DNA of 64,000 nt from Onchocerca volvulus (GCA_000499405.2 HG738139.1:10502616-10566615), one strand, 5' to 3'; shown: positions 24,967 through 38,119, numbered from the stretch's first letter. The notes: generated from the sequence alone by a model not told the origin. Numbers and translations: made by a program.

Positions 24967-26652
24967 CTTTAATCAATCACACTGATATTAGTTTTGTTGT
25001 TAGCTAAATATTTGAAATTAAAAATAGATTTAAGCTTTGAATTCTGTTCAGACTCTGTTCGATTTTATAATTTTCCAATAGCTTGTATTTTTCAGTTGTT
25101 TTTAGACAGTTTAATATGCAAATATGACAAAATTCTGAACACTTTTTAGATAGAATCAAGTATTAATAGCAAATATCGGTGATTTAATTGATAAAAGCAA
25201 GAAGAAAGAAACCCAAGCCAGAACATGTAAAAGATATATTGTCATTATATAACACCTGAAAATTAATAATTTTAGATTTTATACCTGTAACTGATAAAAA
25301 AAAACACTGCGAACATTTGAAGAAAGAATAGTCAAAAGTATCGATAATAAAACTAATAATCAGGATTTTTTTTGGCAAAGAAAACAGTTTTCTTTTCTCT
25401 GTGTTGTCTTATTGATAAGGGATATTTATGAAATGAATAAAAGTTTTCGGAATAAATAAACGAAATTTCAATCGTGCATTATAAGTGATAAAACAATATT
25501 TTTAATTTTATAAATGCAATAAAATTTACTCGAAAACCCGATATAAAAAGGCATTATTTCCTTTAATTTTTTTCATATTAATATATCAAATCTTAGGTTT
25601 ATAATTTAAAAAAAACTAACATTATATCTTAGAAAGAGGAAATAGAAATAATATTCTGTAAGGAAAAATGGCAAATTTTTTCTTTGTTATATATATATTG
25701 ATATGATTATATATATATATATATAAATATATGCAACTAAATAAAATAATTATAAAGAATTGTGTTATGAAATTAGCAAAAAATTAGTGCAACTTATACT
25801 TATTTCTATCACAAAGATAATTGATAATATCAAAATAGCGATATTCGAAGCAAATTTTGTTGACAAATTTAACTAAGGAACGATACTAAAAATGTCGTTT
25901 ATTTTAGTTTACATTCTGTTTGATTCGATTGATTTTTGATAAATTGTACAATAATAATACTTATTAACTGACTACATAACCTATCCTATATAATAAATCA
26001 TTTTGAATTTGCATAAAAAGAAAAGAATGAAATTCATAATTAATAACAGGCAAACATGCATATATATGATAAATTTTAAAAAGTTTAATACCTTTATTTC
26101 AAGATACTTATTATTTTGTCAAAAGTATTTTTGAGTAATTTGGTTAAATGTTTAAATAATGAGAAAAATTTTGGAATGAAATTAGTTGTGTTAAACTAAG
26201 CATTAAAAAACTGTGCAAAAAAAAGATTTCATAACATGCGAGTTAATTAGTTTAACGACATGTGGAGAATGAAAAGAAAAAATGTGAAATATGCTGCTAA
26301 AAACTATGCTAATAACCTCAAATTTTGATTAGTAATAGTTAATTTAAATATAGACACTAAAAGAAATTAAGCAACTTTCGAAGCATAACATTGAAACAGT
26401 GCAAATACTGCTGAATTTTAAAGATCAAAGAGAATATTTCAATCAATTTGTCAAGAAGAACATAATTTTTCCAATTTTCAAAGGTAATAAAAAAATAAAA
26501 CGGAATTAAATGAAAGTAAGCAGAAAATTATTGAATTAATCGATGAAAAATCGTACTTTCATCGATAAACGGCAAATCGATCACTTGAGGTCATTCTGAT
26601 ATTTCGATCTGAATAGAGAAGATGATGACTCGATAGGTCAACGATGGTGACC
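24967..26652. other. Intergenic, no gene recognised
   Basis: Strongly AT-rich stretch upstream of the Gln-rich gene, with a TATATA tract at about 25690-25730. The missing first exon and promoter of the Gln-rich gene should be here. The only longer open frame (25184-25378, minus) shows no domain. Confidence 0.45.
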
Positions 26653-26830
26653 CTAACTGTGTTGCGTCATAGCAAAGGAATGAATGGGATCAATATATGT
26701 ATCATCAAGAACTTTTCCCTCCAATTTTCGTAACTGACCTATAATTTGACCTTTGTCATCACTATTATCATCATCATCATCATCGTCGTCTTTGACCATA
26801 CGATTACGAACTTTTGATGATAATAATGAG
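26653..26830 (-). CDS. Candidate 3'-terminal exon, Asp-rich, gene unknown
   Basis: The minus strand is open for 58 codons from an AAAG acceptor at 26831-26832 to a TAG at 26653. Coding character is clear: a run of seven Asp, then KGQIIGQLRKLEGKVLDDTY and IDPIHSFAMTQHS. GC content rises sharply here compared with both sides. No partner exon was found upstream (higher coordinates) and no family was recognised. The acceptor has a poor pyrimidine tract, so a later AG (in ATCAAAAG) may be used instead. Confidence 0.4.
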
Positions 26831-29775
26831 CTTTAATTATTAGTAAACAAAAAGTTAAATTAGCAATAAGCAAATATTTCATGAAAATTTTTGTTAATTT
26901 ACTAATTTAGCAAAGAATAGAAAAAGGGGAGTTTTTAGAAATTCTATTAAATTAAATTTTTAATTAAATAATATATGCTTTTTTTTAAGGCAATAGAAGA
27001 AATTTCGAGCACAGATTTGAACTTTTACTTTTTTTAAATTAAGTTTTTTATGAGAAAAATAATATATTGAAAATTTGTTTTAAATTAGCACTAATAAAAG
27101 AGAGTGGGGAAAAAATTTTTTGAGCAATAAATCTACCCAAAATTGAAAAAAAAAAAAAAAAAGGAAAAAAAACAGCAACTAAAAATTATTTATAAATTTT
27201 ATGTTTACCCGTTAATTTTTTTTCCATCAAATATTTATTGCAACTTTTTATTCAAGTAATGATAAAAAATTTGGGAGATAGAAAAAGAAAGAGATTAAGG
27301 AAAAAAAGATTATACTGATATATTAATTGTATTAGTTCACAATTATTTTTAACATTATCATGAAAAAAGAAGAAAAAAAATGTTGAAAAAAACTAAGAAA
27401 AACTATTATTTACGATTTTGTGACTTATAATACAATCAGAAATGCAATAATTATCGATAGATTAACAGCTGCTATTGCACATGACAAATGGTACCACAAA
27501 ATTGCGAAGGTCATCATCAAATTGATGGTGAAAGAAGAATTGATCAGTTAGGGTTAATATTACAAAAATCTGTTCTCTGGTAATAATTATATTTGTGTCA
27601 ACCAGCTGCTGCTAACTATTATTATTATCAATGAAATTTTTCATTTTTCTATCAATTTTATTTTACGACAAATTTCAAGGTCACACAAATTTTGCAAATA
27701 TCATTTGTATGCATGCATTGCATGTATATGTTGCATACAAGTAAGGTTCGAACGATTGCGAATTATTGGTTAGTAATAGCAATAATTAATGAAGGAAATT
27801 TGATGACTATAATTATTATATTTCAATTTGCACGTTGACATATTTTCATATCTTTAAAAAGTGTCATTATTATTTTCCTCAAAAGATGAGAAATTAAATA
27901 TGAAAAAAAACAACAAATTTTTTATGGAATCAGATAAGTCCGATCTTTCTTTCTTTCTTCCCGAATTAACTGGTCAGATAAGCTGAATAATTTTTCCTTT
28001 GTACCGGATAGACGATATTCTTTTATCCGTTTCTGGATGGCTCTTTTTTTTTTTTGGTCACATGGATAAACTGGTTTCCTTTATTTTTTGAAATTGAAGA
28101 AAAAAACAAGTCATCGATGAAATTATTATCAGAAAAAAAAAAAAAAAAAAAAGGAAAAATACATTTCGTTGAATATGTAATATAAACAGAAATATTTCTA
28201 AGTAAACAAATTGTACATTTTATTGATTGAAATGAAAAGAAATATTTCAAAAATTCAAAAAATATCTAATCTATATTTACATTTTTATTTATTTTCGTTG
28301 TTATTCCTGAAATAACTATATGAATTCTTCACCTTCGCTCGCTCATGTAAATAACCATTTTACGCTTCAATCAATCTGATAACAAAACTATTTAATATGT
28401 CATATTAATATACATATATAAATCATATTCAAATTAAATAATAATGTATTTAAAATATGTGTAGCAATTAATATTACAGGACTGAAATGCCTGAGTAATA
28501 AAAAATAACAGTAAAATGTGTTAATTTTTCATTACTCAATTATTATTATTATTAATTACGATTATTTCATTGCTCATTTATTGTTGTTTTTCATTAATCA
28601 ATATCGCAATTTTTCCTCAATAGGAAAAAAAAGAAAGAATGAGTATTGAAATCTTTTTAATAAAATTAAGAAAATTTCGGTGAATTTTGTATTTTAATTA
28701 TTGAATACAATTTTTTTTCAATAAATAATTAAATTTTTGGTTCATTAAAATTTTGTATTTTTATTATTATGAAAGTTCTTTTTTGGAATGCAAAACTATG
28801 CAGTTAATTAAAAAATTGATAGATATAATTTATAACGACAGCTTCTTTACAATGAAAAGTAACATTTCGCTTATTTGTCACCTTTTAAATTCATCAAATT
28901 TTCCGGATGCCTTAAAACTTATGCGCTTTGGCTAATAATATTTTCATTGAGTAATTCAGCGTCCTGCTGACTTGAAAAATGATTAGAAGTAGTGAAAAAT
29001 TGAACAGAGGAAGATAAATAAATATTGCAACCATAAGAAATGCTGTTGGTTTTTTCTGGAAATATGGAATTTAGTCTATTTTCACTCCATTTTGTTTCTT
29101 TATTAGTTTCATTATTTCTAATGTGAAGTAGAAATTTCATCTAAATAAATTAATTGTTGGATAAGTTTTCAGGTAAGATATGCTAAATATTGATTTTACT
29201 AATCACTCCTAATTATCACTGGTAAAGTTTAAAAAAAAAAAAAAAAATTAAAAATTATTGTAATTAAAAAGAGGACTTTATAAATGCTGCATATAATTTA
29301 CAAATAAATTATATTTATTATTACTCATATGTTATTACGTCAAGCAATTAAAATAAACAGTTGGATGTGTGTACAACTTATCATCATATCAACTTATCAA
29401 TGACAGTTTCATAAATCTCTAAATGATAATTCAGAAAAAGAAAAGGTAAAAATTTCATGATATTTTAAAATGTTAGAGAAAATATCAAATGCAAATTTTA
29501 CTTTACGTAATTTAATATGTTAATGATTACTGACTGATTATTGCTGGCATGTTATGTGGCAAAGTAAATTGGAGCAAACTATGATATTTTCCTTGAATTT
29601 TTGATTTATCAACATTTATTATCGTGATGTCATTGTTGATGTTAATCATTAATTGATGAAATGAAGCAATTAAAGCAATTAAGATGTTTGATTAAATTAT
29701 TTGAAATATAACTGAATCCAGATAGATTAAAGTTCCCTCCTTGCTTAATACTTATTAATCAAGATAAATGTTTGT

Positions 29776-29990
29776 TTGTTAGAAAGTTAACAACAGAATA
29801 CAATCGTCAGTACATTTATCAGGAGATTCGTGGAATAATCAGTTAATAATTAGTTATCATAATAATTAGTTATCAGGAGATCCGCAGATCTCCTGATAAA
29901 TACACTGATGATTTGTTTTGTTATCTAATTTTGTCAGGACAAATCAATGATTATTTCAGGAATCTCTTGATAAATGTATTACTGATGATT
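29776..29990. repeat. Nested foldback cluster (alternating inverted units)
   Basis: A unit of about 45-50 bp containing CAGTACATTTATCAGGAGAT is present forward near 29806, inverted near 29886-29932, and inverted again near 29940-29988 in diverged form. At the centre, TTATCAGGAGATC and its exact reverse complement (13 bp each) face each other across a 4-base loop at 29870-29899. The arrangement suggests a small foldback (MITE-like) element or repeated palindrome-mediated rearrangement. There is no coding content. Confidence 0.65.
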
Positions 29991-30791
29991 ACTCTGATGT
30001 TCTGTCGCTGTTACAGTAATCAACGGTAACAATAATTAATGTAATATGCCGTAGTACAAATACTGGTTGTTGTTCATTTTCTACTGGTTGATGCAATCGC
30101 ACATGACAAGGTCAAGTACTGTTCCGTTACGGTAGCATTATCGATTGCTTTTGTTTTCGAATACACTGGAACTGCTTTCATTTTTTTGTTTTCTTTTTTC
30201 TTTGAATGCGAATTATTAAAATTTTTTGTTGTTTTCTTAATAAAGCAATCTGTGATTTCTTCGATGCTTTCTTAACAGATTAAATTTCATATTCTTTGAT
30301 TTTTTTTTTCACTTTAATTTCCTGCGCTTGAAAAAAAAATTCCAGTTAAATTTTAATTAATATTTATAAAAGTGTGTAAGAATGAAAATCTTTAATAAAA
30401 TATGTGCAATAGAAACAAATAATGATAAATTTTTAGCATAATAAAAAAAATAATGAAATTTAAGACTAAAAAAAGAAAAAACTTTAATCGAATGATTTAG
30501 CATATTTCATCGGAGAATCTTGCCATATTTATTATGTTTAGCAATTATTGTCATACTAAAACTTTATTATCGTACAACATCTGGATAGCGTTCTCAGTTA
30601 GAAACGATGACATATTTTGTCTGAAAAATCTTTCTCAATCAATTTTTACCATTCTTTTTGTAAACTTAGTTAACAAAATGGCCAGAAAATAAAGAAAAGC
30701 AGAAATGACTAAAATGCATTATTTCTGAGTATTAAAATCGAGGTCTTGTACAAAGCATAAAACAATCTAAGGCATTATTAAATATATTTTT

Positions 30792-30818
30792 AATGAACTG
30801 CATTTAATGCAGTTCATT
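30792..30818. repeat. Near-perfect 27-bp palindrome
   Basis: AATGAACTGCATT is followed after one base by its exact reverse complement AATGCAGTTCATT. It lies about 110 bp outside the left arm of the inverted duplication and has no copy beside the right arm. Confidence 0.75.
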
Positions 30819-30928
30819 TTAACTCACCTGCGAAATTCAAATTAGCAATACCAAATAAACTTTAAAGAATTAAATTTTAGTTCTCAGTTTTTCCTAGAAT
30901 GCTACATTATAGATTTTTTTTATCAGAT

Positions 30929-33610
30929 TAACGGATTAGAAAATTGTGTCTCTGTTCATTTGCTGTTACAACAGACGTTTAACTGAAGCTGAAAATATAT
31001 GAAATATTAATATTTATGCAAATCAACCACAAAGTGGTCATAGAAATTACAAGTTTTGAGCAAATTTAATTCAGAAAAAAAGATATACGTGTAAATTTTT
31101 AGCTTTTATTTATGCGACATTTAAATATAACACTAATAAATGTGCAATTATTCGGAGTGTATACCATATCAGTGAATATGATAGCTGATACAGACAACTT
31201 GAAGCCAACTATAGAATGAAAGAAAATCATAATTTTATTCAGATTTCACGGATGAATCTCCGACAGTGCAACACATTTCATCGATGCATATCACCGGACA
31301 TCCTTCAGCCAACGGAATGCATGACTGTGAAGTCGTACACTGCAAGCCAACAAGATGTCCATCATTCGGACATTTCTGCGGCACCTTAAATGAATTATCC
31401 ATTCCAGTCAAAATGTTGAAGGACTGCGGAAAGAAAAGCTATCTATTCAGCGGAACGGAATTCCGCAGCAAATAGGGCATTGTGCAATTTCATGTCCCAA
31501 ATCTTAAAGTAAAGGGAAGGAATGGAATGAAGAAAAGTTCGCAGGACGGCGTTTTACTGTTTTATTCGTTAATATTTTCTTGGAGTAATCAATATATTGA
31601 CACATTTTGTTGAAAAAGTCGGAGAAATTCTCAACCCTATTATTGTTTTTAAAATTGGCAAAAGTGAGAAACTAACCGTACAACAAGTTCCTTGCAAGCA
31701 AGCGACAGGTTCTTCCGTGTACGGCGAACATTGTTGGGATTCGGTACAATCAACTGCCAAAGCTATTCCGCCGTTGCTACAAATTGGTGGAATCGGGTAT
31801 GGCAAATCGTCGGGATTGTTTTCGATGCAACATGCGCCATCGATGCAGGTAACAAATTCGGTTGTATAAGGGATACATTGTTCAGTACTGGAACAACCCA
31901 CAGCTACGGCATGTTGATTATCAGGACACTTGAAATCCGCCAAGTCATGTTGCGCCAGAATGGTTGTGGCTAAAAGATAGAACACGAATTGCATCCTTTT
32001 TGACTGATATTTCTAAAATTTCAACACTATAGAAAATGTATTGCAATTTTAGAAAAAGTAGTTGCGAAAACTCGTTCACAATCTTGGCCAGCATCATATT
32101 TCCACGAAAGTAGAGCCCAGATTTATTATGAATTGTTACGAGTCCAGTGATTAATTTACATAGGAGTCATATCCACTATTGTAAGATATATTTCAGCGAT
32201 GTTTCGAAATGCCTTTGAGAAATACTGCGACATGTGATACTTCAACATGAAGAATTTTAAGGAAGAAGACCTAAAAGTTACTTTAAGTTGTCCCAGAACA
32301 ATAACAAACTTTTGCGTGACATTCCGAGTCAATCTTCGAAAAGGATTCAACGATCAATGCGGAAAAAAGGAACGAAAAGCGCAGGAATGATTCATTTCGA
32401 GCGAATCATCGATGACATTGGGACTTGGAACTTTTTGCACTGTCCGAAACTATATTTACAAATATTTAGAAAAAATTTGCCGTTTATTTTGAAAAACTGT
32501 CGCATCATTTCAATAAAAGATGGCTCATAAAAATGTGAGGACAATCAGATAAACTAACAAAAACTCAACACAGAAAACACATCTGATTTGATTACACAGA
32601 TGGAAAAGTATATTTTGGCTTGTCGCAAGAATTTTTTGGCTTACAATATTTGTTAGGGCATTGAATGTGCCATCAAATCCAACACTTTCAAAATAATACC
32701 TTCACTTTTTGAATTTATCAGTCAATCTTTTGATAACTTGTTTATATCAGTGTATCAAACTGGAAAAGAGTGATAAATGTTTGTTGAAATTTTTATTCAA
32801 TTGCTCTATCTTTTCTTCAATTTAATCACTGCTTCTCGAAAGTTAAATCAGAAGGGATCCTTTCATCGCATAACTCCAAATTAGATTTCGGCTGCTTTCA
32901 AATGTTTTTCGAAAACGACGAACCATTCATCAAGTGCGATGAAGTTGAATATATTGCAAGGTTTGCAGCAGAGGTTGAATAGAATAATTGGAAATTACGC
33001 TCAACTTTCTTATTAGATTCGATACTTTCAAACTTATCAACAATCAATTTTGAAGCTTTGTAACCAATTCATATATCTTACTAGAAACTCTCGTTGCTCA
33101 TCCAAAAGCAATTGATCCAATTTTTTTTGCTAAAAAAATACTTTTCATCCTACTGCTAAGCGAGAAGAAGTCTTAACAAGTCTTTGACGAGTTTTTTTTA
33201 AGAAATTTCCGCTCAGTTGTTCAGTTTCTTAACACAGATTATCTGTTAATAATTGAAACTCCGAACTCTTAGGTTGCTGACCTTTTTGGACTAGTGTCAA
33301 CTTCTAAAACAATCATACGACGATTCGGCTAATATGATTATTTTATGCAATAATTTCAATCTCTGCTCTCTTATTCCGCTCTTTTTTCGAATTCTCAATT
33401 TTCATTTGACTCATTTTTTATCAGTTTGCTTATATGAGGCCAAATTATTTATCGATAAAGACAGAATTACTTCGCAACGAATGAGTGTTAACACTGATAA
33501 TAATGCACTCTTTTTACAACTTACACTGACATTAATCATTTTGGCAAAATTTGGTTCAAAGATCAATTACGATATTGTACCAATTTATATTCGACAAGTT
33601 CACACTGACA
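30929..33610. repeat. Left arm of a 2.68-kb inverted duplication
   Basis: This arm pairs base for base with 36502-39185 in reverse complement. Coordinates x and 70114-x match over the outer 1.6 kb or more; the sum becomes 70112 towards the inner end after two single-base indels. By eye only about a dozen differences are evident, so identity is well above 98 percent. It contains one complete gene (31235-31994). The remaining 1.6 kb has open frames of 64-99 codons without recognisable domains. Confidence 0.93.
31235..31994 (-). CDS. Secreted protein with three six-cysteine lustrin-type repeats (left inverted copy)
   Basis: Two exons, 31994-31677 and 31384-31235, join in phase 0 to give 155 aa. 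It starts with a signal peptide (MQFVFYLLATTILAQ). Three repeats follow, each C-x10-C-x5-C-x9/10-C-x4-CC; repeat 2, for example, ends CLQGTCC. This spacing fits the lustrin-type cysteine-rich repeat common in nematode secreted and cuticle-associated proteins. It is the mirror image of the gene at 38120-38879. Only a few substitutions were noticed, and those in the 3' part of the first open frame fall beyond the donor, in the intron. The function of these small proteins is not established; protease inhibition or extracellular matrix roles are conjecture. Both copies look intact. Confidence 0.8.
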
Positions 33611-35689
33611 CTTTTCATTTCGTTCGGCAATGAACCAATGTTAAATATTCACTGTAGATATTTCAAAATTCAAAAAAAAAGGAAATTTATTATTAATCGG
33701 AATTTAAAATGGAATGGATAGCAGTATAATTAGGAAATGGACAAGTGCAATATGTGCCCTGCACAGACGATGGAGAAATTTCTGAAGCTAATTATTGGCA
33801 TAATTTTGAGGTGGCACATTCCAGGCTAATTATTTCACCGCTATTTCACTGGACTCTACTAAGATATCTGAAATTCAGGCATGGAAACCATTGTTTCATT
33901 GTTTCATGTATCTTTTTTTTCCTTTTTTTTGTTCAAAATAATGAGAAAAACAAATCGAACTTTGAACCTATCGTTTCTATCATCCTATCGATTATTTTAC
34001 GCTTTGTTTTCATTTTTCATAAATTTTTTAACATACTAAGATTGAGATTTTCCAGGGCAGGACTGGGATTTTTCCGTAGATAGGAATTTTTAGATTCACT
34101 TTCCTATTTTATTGAAACATCATAGTTTGTGTTTATCACAGATATATTTGTCAGTTTACAATAATTTTGTATTATAAGAAATTTTCAATAAGTCTCTCGA
34201 AAAGCATATTGTTGAGAAATTGAGAAAATCTATCATTTATTGCCAAAATAATTTTTCATGTTAGCTTAATGATGTACTTTGTAAACAATTTTTCGCTTGA
34301 TAACAGAACTTTATTATCAAATAGATGAATAATATTCGTTTCACATTCTGCTTGTTTAATCAAGCTGTTGCTTCTGTTATTTGTTCAATTATTTTTTCCC
34401 AAATTCAAAAGCTGGAACTTTAGAATAAATTTTATTACTTCCATCTTTTACAGTATACGAAACTACTGTCTACGATTTACCAACAAATTCTCTGAAAAAT
34501 TTTTTCTTCAATGTTTTCCTTTCTCACAGCATTAAGAACTAGCAAAAATTTTTATAAACTTTATTAGTAGAATTCATATTAAGCATAAATTCACATCATA
34601 ATTTCATCGAGAGTCATTCTTCCATTATTTTCCCCTTTTTAATATTTTGTAAAACCATACATTGCCATTTGATAATTAAAATCTTTTCTTCTTACCTTTT
34701 TTCCCACTTTTCTGTTAGTATTAATTCACAATTTCAGTTTTACTTCTTCCATATTCAAATCAAAATTCCAAATATTTGTGACCTTTTTTTTTCTATCTGA
34801 TTTCCAAAAGTAAAAATGATATGATGAAGAATAAATATCTTCTTCCGAATTAAGTAAATATCTATCTTAGGATTAAAGAAATATCGTCTGTTTCATTCAG
34901 TAATGGTGATATCATACTTATATCATATTTTAAACTGCATTTTCTAAAAATTTATTTATCCTTTTTTTTTCAATCTAAAATTTGGAAATTTTCCAAGTTC
35001 AAATTTATAGCAATACAGCACAAATTAATTACAACTAATAATTTCATTATTTGGGATATGTTTTTCCTAGAATTATCAATTTATAATTCTATGTTCTAAT
35101 CAGACATAAATTCATAGCATATTCTATTTAACATTCTCAATTAATGCTGAATTTTAGACATTTTAAATTTACAAGTACCCATTTCAATTCTGAAATTTCC
35201 GGCTCTATAATAATTTATCATAGCAAGTATTGTTCCTCATTAAATGCAAAATAACACTTTATTAAGTAAGATTTTTTAGTTTTAACAATATTTTTCACTA
35301 CTATTTTTAGATTTAATTAATTTTAGTAAACAAGTTCAATTGTAGTAGATCAGTTTGAAAAAGTATAAAAATTTTGAGTACTTATAAAATTTTTTTCCTT
35401 ACACAAATTTCAAATAACACAAAGTAGTTGGAAAGGAAGAAGTCTTGATTCAAGATAGTTGAGTGAGGTGGCTTATCAATTACAAACAAAAATTTTAAAT
35501 GAAATTTGAGATTAATTCCGGCAATGTCAACGAATTTGATAATGGCTGCAATTATAAAATTTGCTAATTACGACATTGCTATTTCCAATTATTATTTCTT
35601 GTCATTGCTATTTTCAGTTATTATTTCTCGTCAATATTGCATTGCAATTATTTATAATGCAAGCATGCAGTTCATGCTTTTTGCAGGAG
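33611..35689. other. Spacer, left part: no gene recognised
   Basis: AT-rich sequence between the left arm and the diverged cysteine-repeat gene. An open frame at 33745-34083 has no domain and poor codon character. The 200 bp before 35690 presumably hold the promoter of the spacer gene. Confidence 0.45.
35679..35686 (+). promoter_or_regulatory. Candidate spliced-leader acceptor of the spacer cysteine-repeat gene
   Basis: TTTTGCAG ends three bases before the ATG at 35690. The tiny distance to the start codon is typical of nematode trans-splicing; no upstream coding exon is evident. Confidence 0.45.
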
Positions 35690-36405
35690 ATGATAATTCT
35701 ATTAACTATATTTTGGTTACTATTACCTGTTCTGGCAACAAGCTTGCGATGCGTAAATGGTGGTGACTGGATCGCACATGCATGCACGTCGGATTCGCAA
35801 TGTGAACCGTACAAAAGGAATTCAACGGAACGAGTTGCATGTCTTGACTCGGAATGCTGCACAATGCCATGTTCAAATAATGGCACTTTTACAGGAAAAA
35901 TATGCGGAACATCGTACGATTGCTTGCCGTCAACGGAAAAAGTTGCATGCCTTGCAAACATGTGTTGTACTGTAAGAATATTGAATAAATTATCGAATGA
36001 AATGATTTATTCAATGAATAAACGAATAAATTCATGCTAAATTGAAAGGAAAGCATGAAAAAGAAAAGTTTGATTGAAGAATAGTACAAAGGTCATAAGA
36101 TTGAGAATGGAATAGAGATAGGGTGAAGAGTATTGATTAAATATTGATGTAATAATAGTAATATTCGTCGGTATGTTCAAAGCTTAATTTATTTTTATGC
36201 TTTATTTCGGAAAAAAAAAAACGAAGCGATGATTTCTATATTTCAGGTACCTCAAAAATGTCCATATGGTGGTGAAGTAGTTGGTCTGGGATGTGTCACC
36301 TCAAAATCATGCCAATACTTAGTTCCGGGAATTCCGGTATTGTGTTTGGAGAGCACGTGTTGTGCATATCCATTTTCTAATTATTTTTCTGCTTATTTTA
36401 CCTAA
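35690..36405 (+). CDS. Secreted protein with three six-cysteine lustrin-type repeats (spacer paralogue)
   Basis: Two exons, 35690-35971 and 36247-36405, join in phase 0 to give 146 aa. The ATG at 35690 is chosen because it directly begins a hydrophobic signal (MIILLTIFWLLLPVLATS). The three repeats keep C-x10-C-x5-C-x8-12-C-x4-CC. The single intron interrupts after the second repeat's CCT codon pair and the next exon begins VPQKCP, exactly as in the duplicated genes. It is therefore a paralogue of the genes in the two arms, much more diverged than they are from each other. One Asn-Ser-Thr sequon lies in repeat 1. It is transcribed toward the right-arm gene, in the same direction. Confidence 0.8.
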
Positions 36406-38102
36406 AATCTCGATTGAAAATAAATTTTTCTTCAATGATATTTCACAGTAAATATTTGATTTTGATTCTTCACCAGAATAGAAAGAGATAAGAAATTGAA
36501 ATGTCAGTGTGAACTTGTTGAATATAAATTGGTACAATATCGTAATTGATCTTTGAACCAAATTTTGCCAAAATGATTAATGTCAGTGTAAGTTGTAAAA
36601 AGAGTGCATTATTATCAGTGTTAACACTCATTCGTTGCGAAGTAATTCTGTCTTTATCGATAAATAATTTGGCCTCATATAAGCAAACTGATAAAAAATG
36701 AGTCAAATGAAAATTGAGAATTCGAAAAAAGAGCGGAATAAGAGAGCAGAGATTGAAATTATTGCATAAAATAATCATATTAGCCGAATCGTCGTATGAT
36801 TGTTTTAGAAGTTGACACTAGTCCAAAAAGGTCAGCAACCTAAGAGTTCGGAGTTTCAATTATTAACAGATAATCTGTGTTAAGAAACTGAACAACTGAG
36901 CGGAAATTTCTTAAAAAAAACTCGTCAAAGACTTGTTAAGACTTCTTCTCGCTTAGCAGTAGGATGAAAAGTATTTTTTTAGCAAAAAAAATTGGATCAA
37001 TTGCTTTTGGATGAGCAACGAGAGTTTCTAGTAAGATATATGAATTGGTTACAAAGCTTCAAAATTGATTGTTGATAAGTTTGAAAGTATCGAATCTAAT
37101 AAGAAAGTTGAGCGTAATTTCCAATTATTCTATTCAACCTCTGCTGCAAACCTTGCAATATATTCAACTTCATCGCACTTGATGAATGGTTCGTCGTTTT
37201 CGAAAAACATTTGAAAGCAGCCGAAATCTAATTTGGAGTTATGCGATGAAAGGATCCCTTCTGATTTAACTTTCGAGAAGCAGTGATTAAATTGAAGAAA
37301 AGATAGAGCAATTGAATAAAAATTTCAACAAACATTTATCACTCTTTTCCAGTTTGATACACTGATATAAACAAGTTATCAAAAGATTGAACTGATAAAT
37401 TCAAAAAGTGAAGGTATTATTTTGAAAGTGTTGGATTTGATGGCACATTCAATGCCCTAACAAATATTGTAAGCCAAAAAATTCTTGCGACAAGCCAAAA
37501 TATACTTTTCCATCTGTGTAATCAAATCAGATGTGTTTTCTGTGTTTGAGTTTTTGTTAGTTTATCTGATTGTCCTCACATTTTTATGAGCCATCTTTTA
37601 TTGAAATGATGCGACAGTTTTTCAAAATAAACGGCAAATTTTTTCTTAATATTTGTAAATATAGTTTCGGACAGTGCAAAAAGTTCCAAGTCCCAATGTC
37701 ATCGATGATTCGCTCGAAATGAATCATTCCTGCGCTTTTCGTTCCTTTTTTCCGCATTGATCGTTGAATCCTTTTCGAAGATTGACTCGGAATGTCACGC
37801 AAAAGTTTGTTATTGTTCTGGGACAACTTAAAGTAACTTTTAGGTCTTCTTCCTTAAAATTCTTCATGTTGAAGTATCACATGTCGCAGTATTTCTCAAA
37901 GGCATTTCGAAACATCGCTGAAATATATCTTACAATAGTGGATATGACTCCTATGTAAATTGATCACTGGACTCGTAACAATTCATAATAAATCTGGGCT
38001 CTACTTTCGTGGAAATATGATGCTGGCCAAGATTGTGAACGAGTTTTCGCAACTACTTTTTCTAAAATTGCAATACATTTTCTATAGTGTTGAAATTTTA
38101 GA

Positions 38103-38110
38103 AATATCAG
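38103..38110 (+). promoter_or_regulatory. Candidate spliced-leader acceptor of the right-arm cysteine-repeat gene
   Basis: AATATCAG ends nine bases before the ATG at 38120. The same site is present in the left arm in mirror position. Confidence 0.35.
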
Positions 38111-38119
38111 TCAAAAAGG

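Larger units (their letters stand above)
26833..30928. other. Gene-poor region up to the inverted duplication
   Basis: Very AT-rich with many A and T homopolymers. If the candidate exon at 26653-26830 is real, its upstream exons should be here; none could be linked by phase. A minus-strand open frame at 28919-29140 has plausible residue use but no supporting splice sites. The foldback cluster near 29776-29990 and the palindrome at 30792-30818 are listed separately. Confidence 0.4.

Noticed and set aside
27421..27520. Minus-strand frame with a hydrophobic start (MMTFAILWYHLSCAIAAVNL)
   Set aside because: Only 30 codons, and its possible donor does not match the phase of the candidate exon at 26653-26830.
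28919..29140. Minus-strand 73-codon frame with ordinary residue use
   Set aside because: Could not be linked by splice phase to the orphan exon at 26653 or to any other exon, and no domain is seen.
32156..32530. Overlapping frames of 64 and 80 codons on opposite strands in the arms (mirror 37584-37958)
   Set aside because: Neither has recognisable motifs and both cannot be coding. They may be decayed sequence upstream of the cysteine-repeat gene.
32840..33000. Arm segment reading MFFENDEPFIKCDEVEY and nine further residues before a stop
   Set aside because: The residue use is plausible but short, with no acceptor or partner exon; left unannotated.
33334..33633. 99-codon frame also present in mirror image at 36470-36778
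   Set aside because: Present in both arms only because the arms are duplicated; no domain, no splice partners, and it runs past the arm boundary with different endings.
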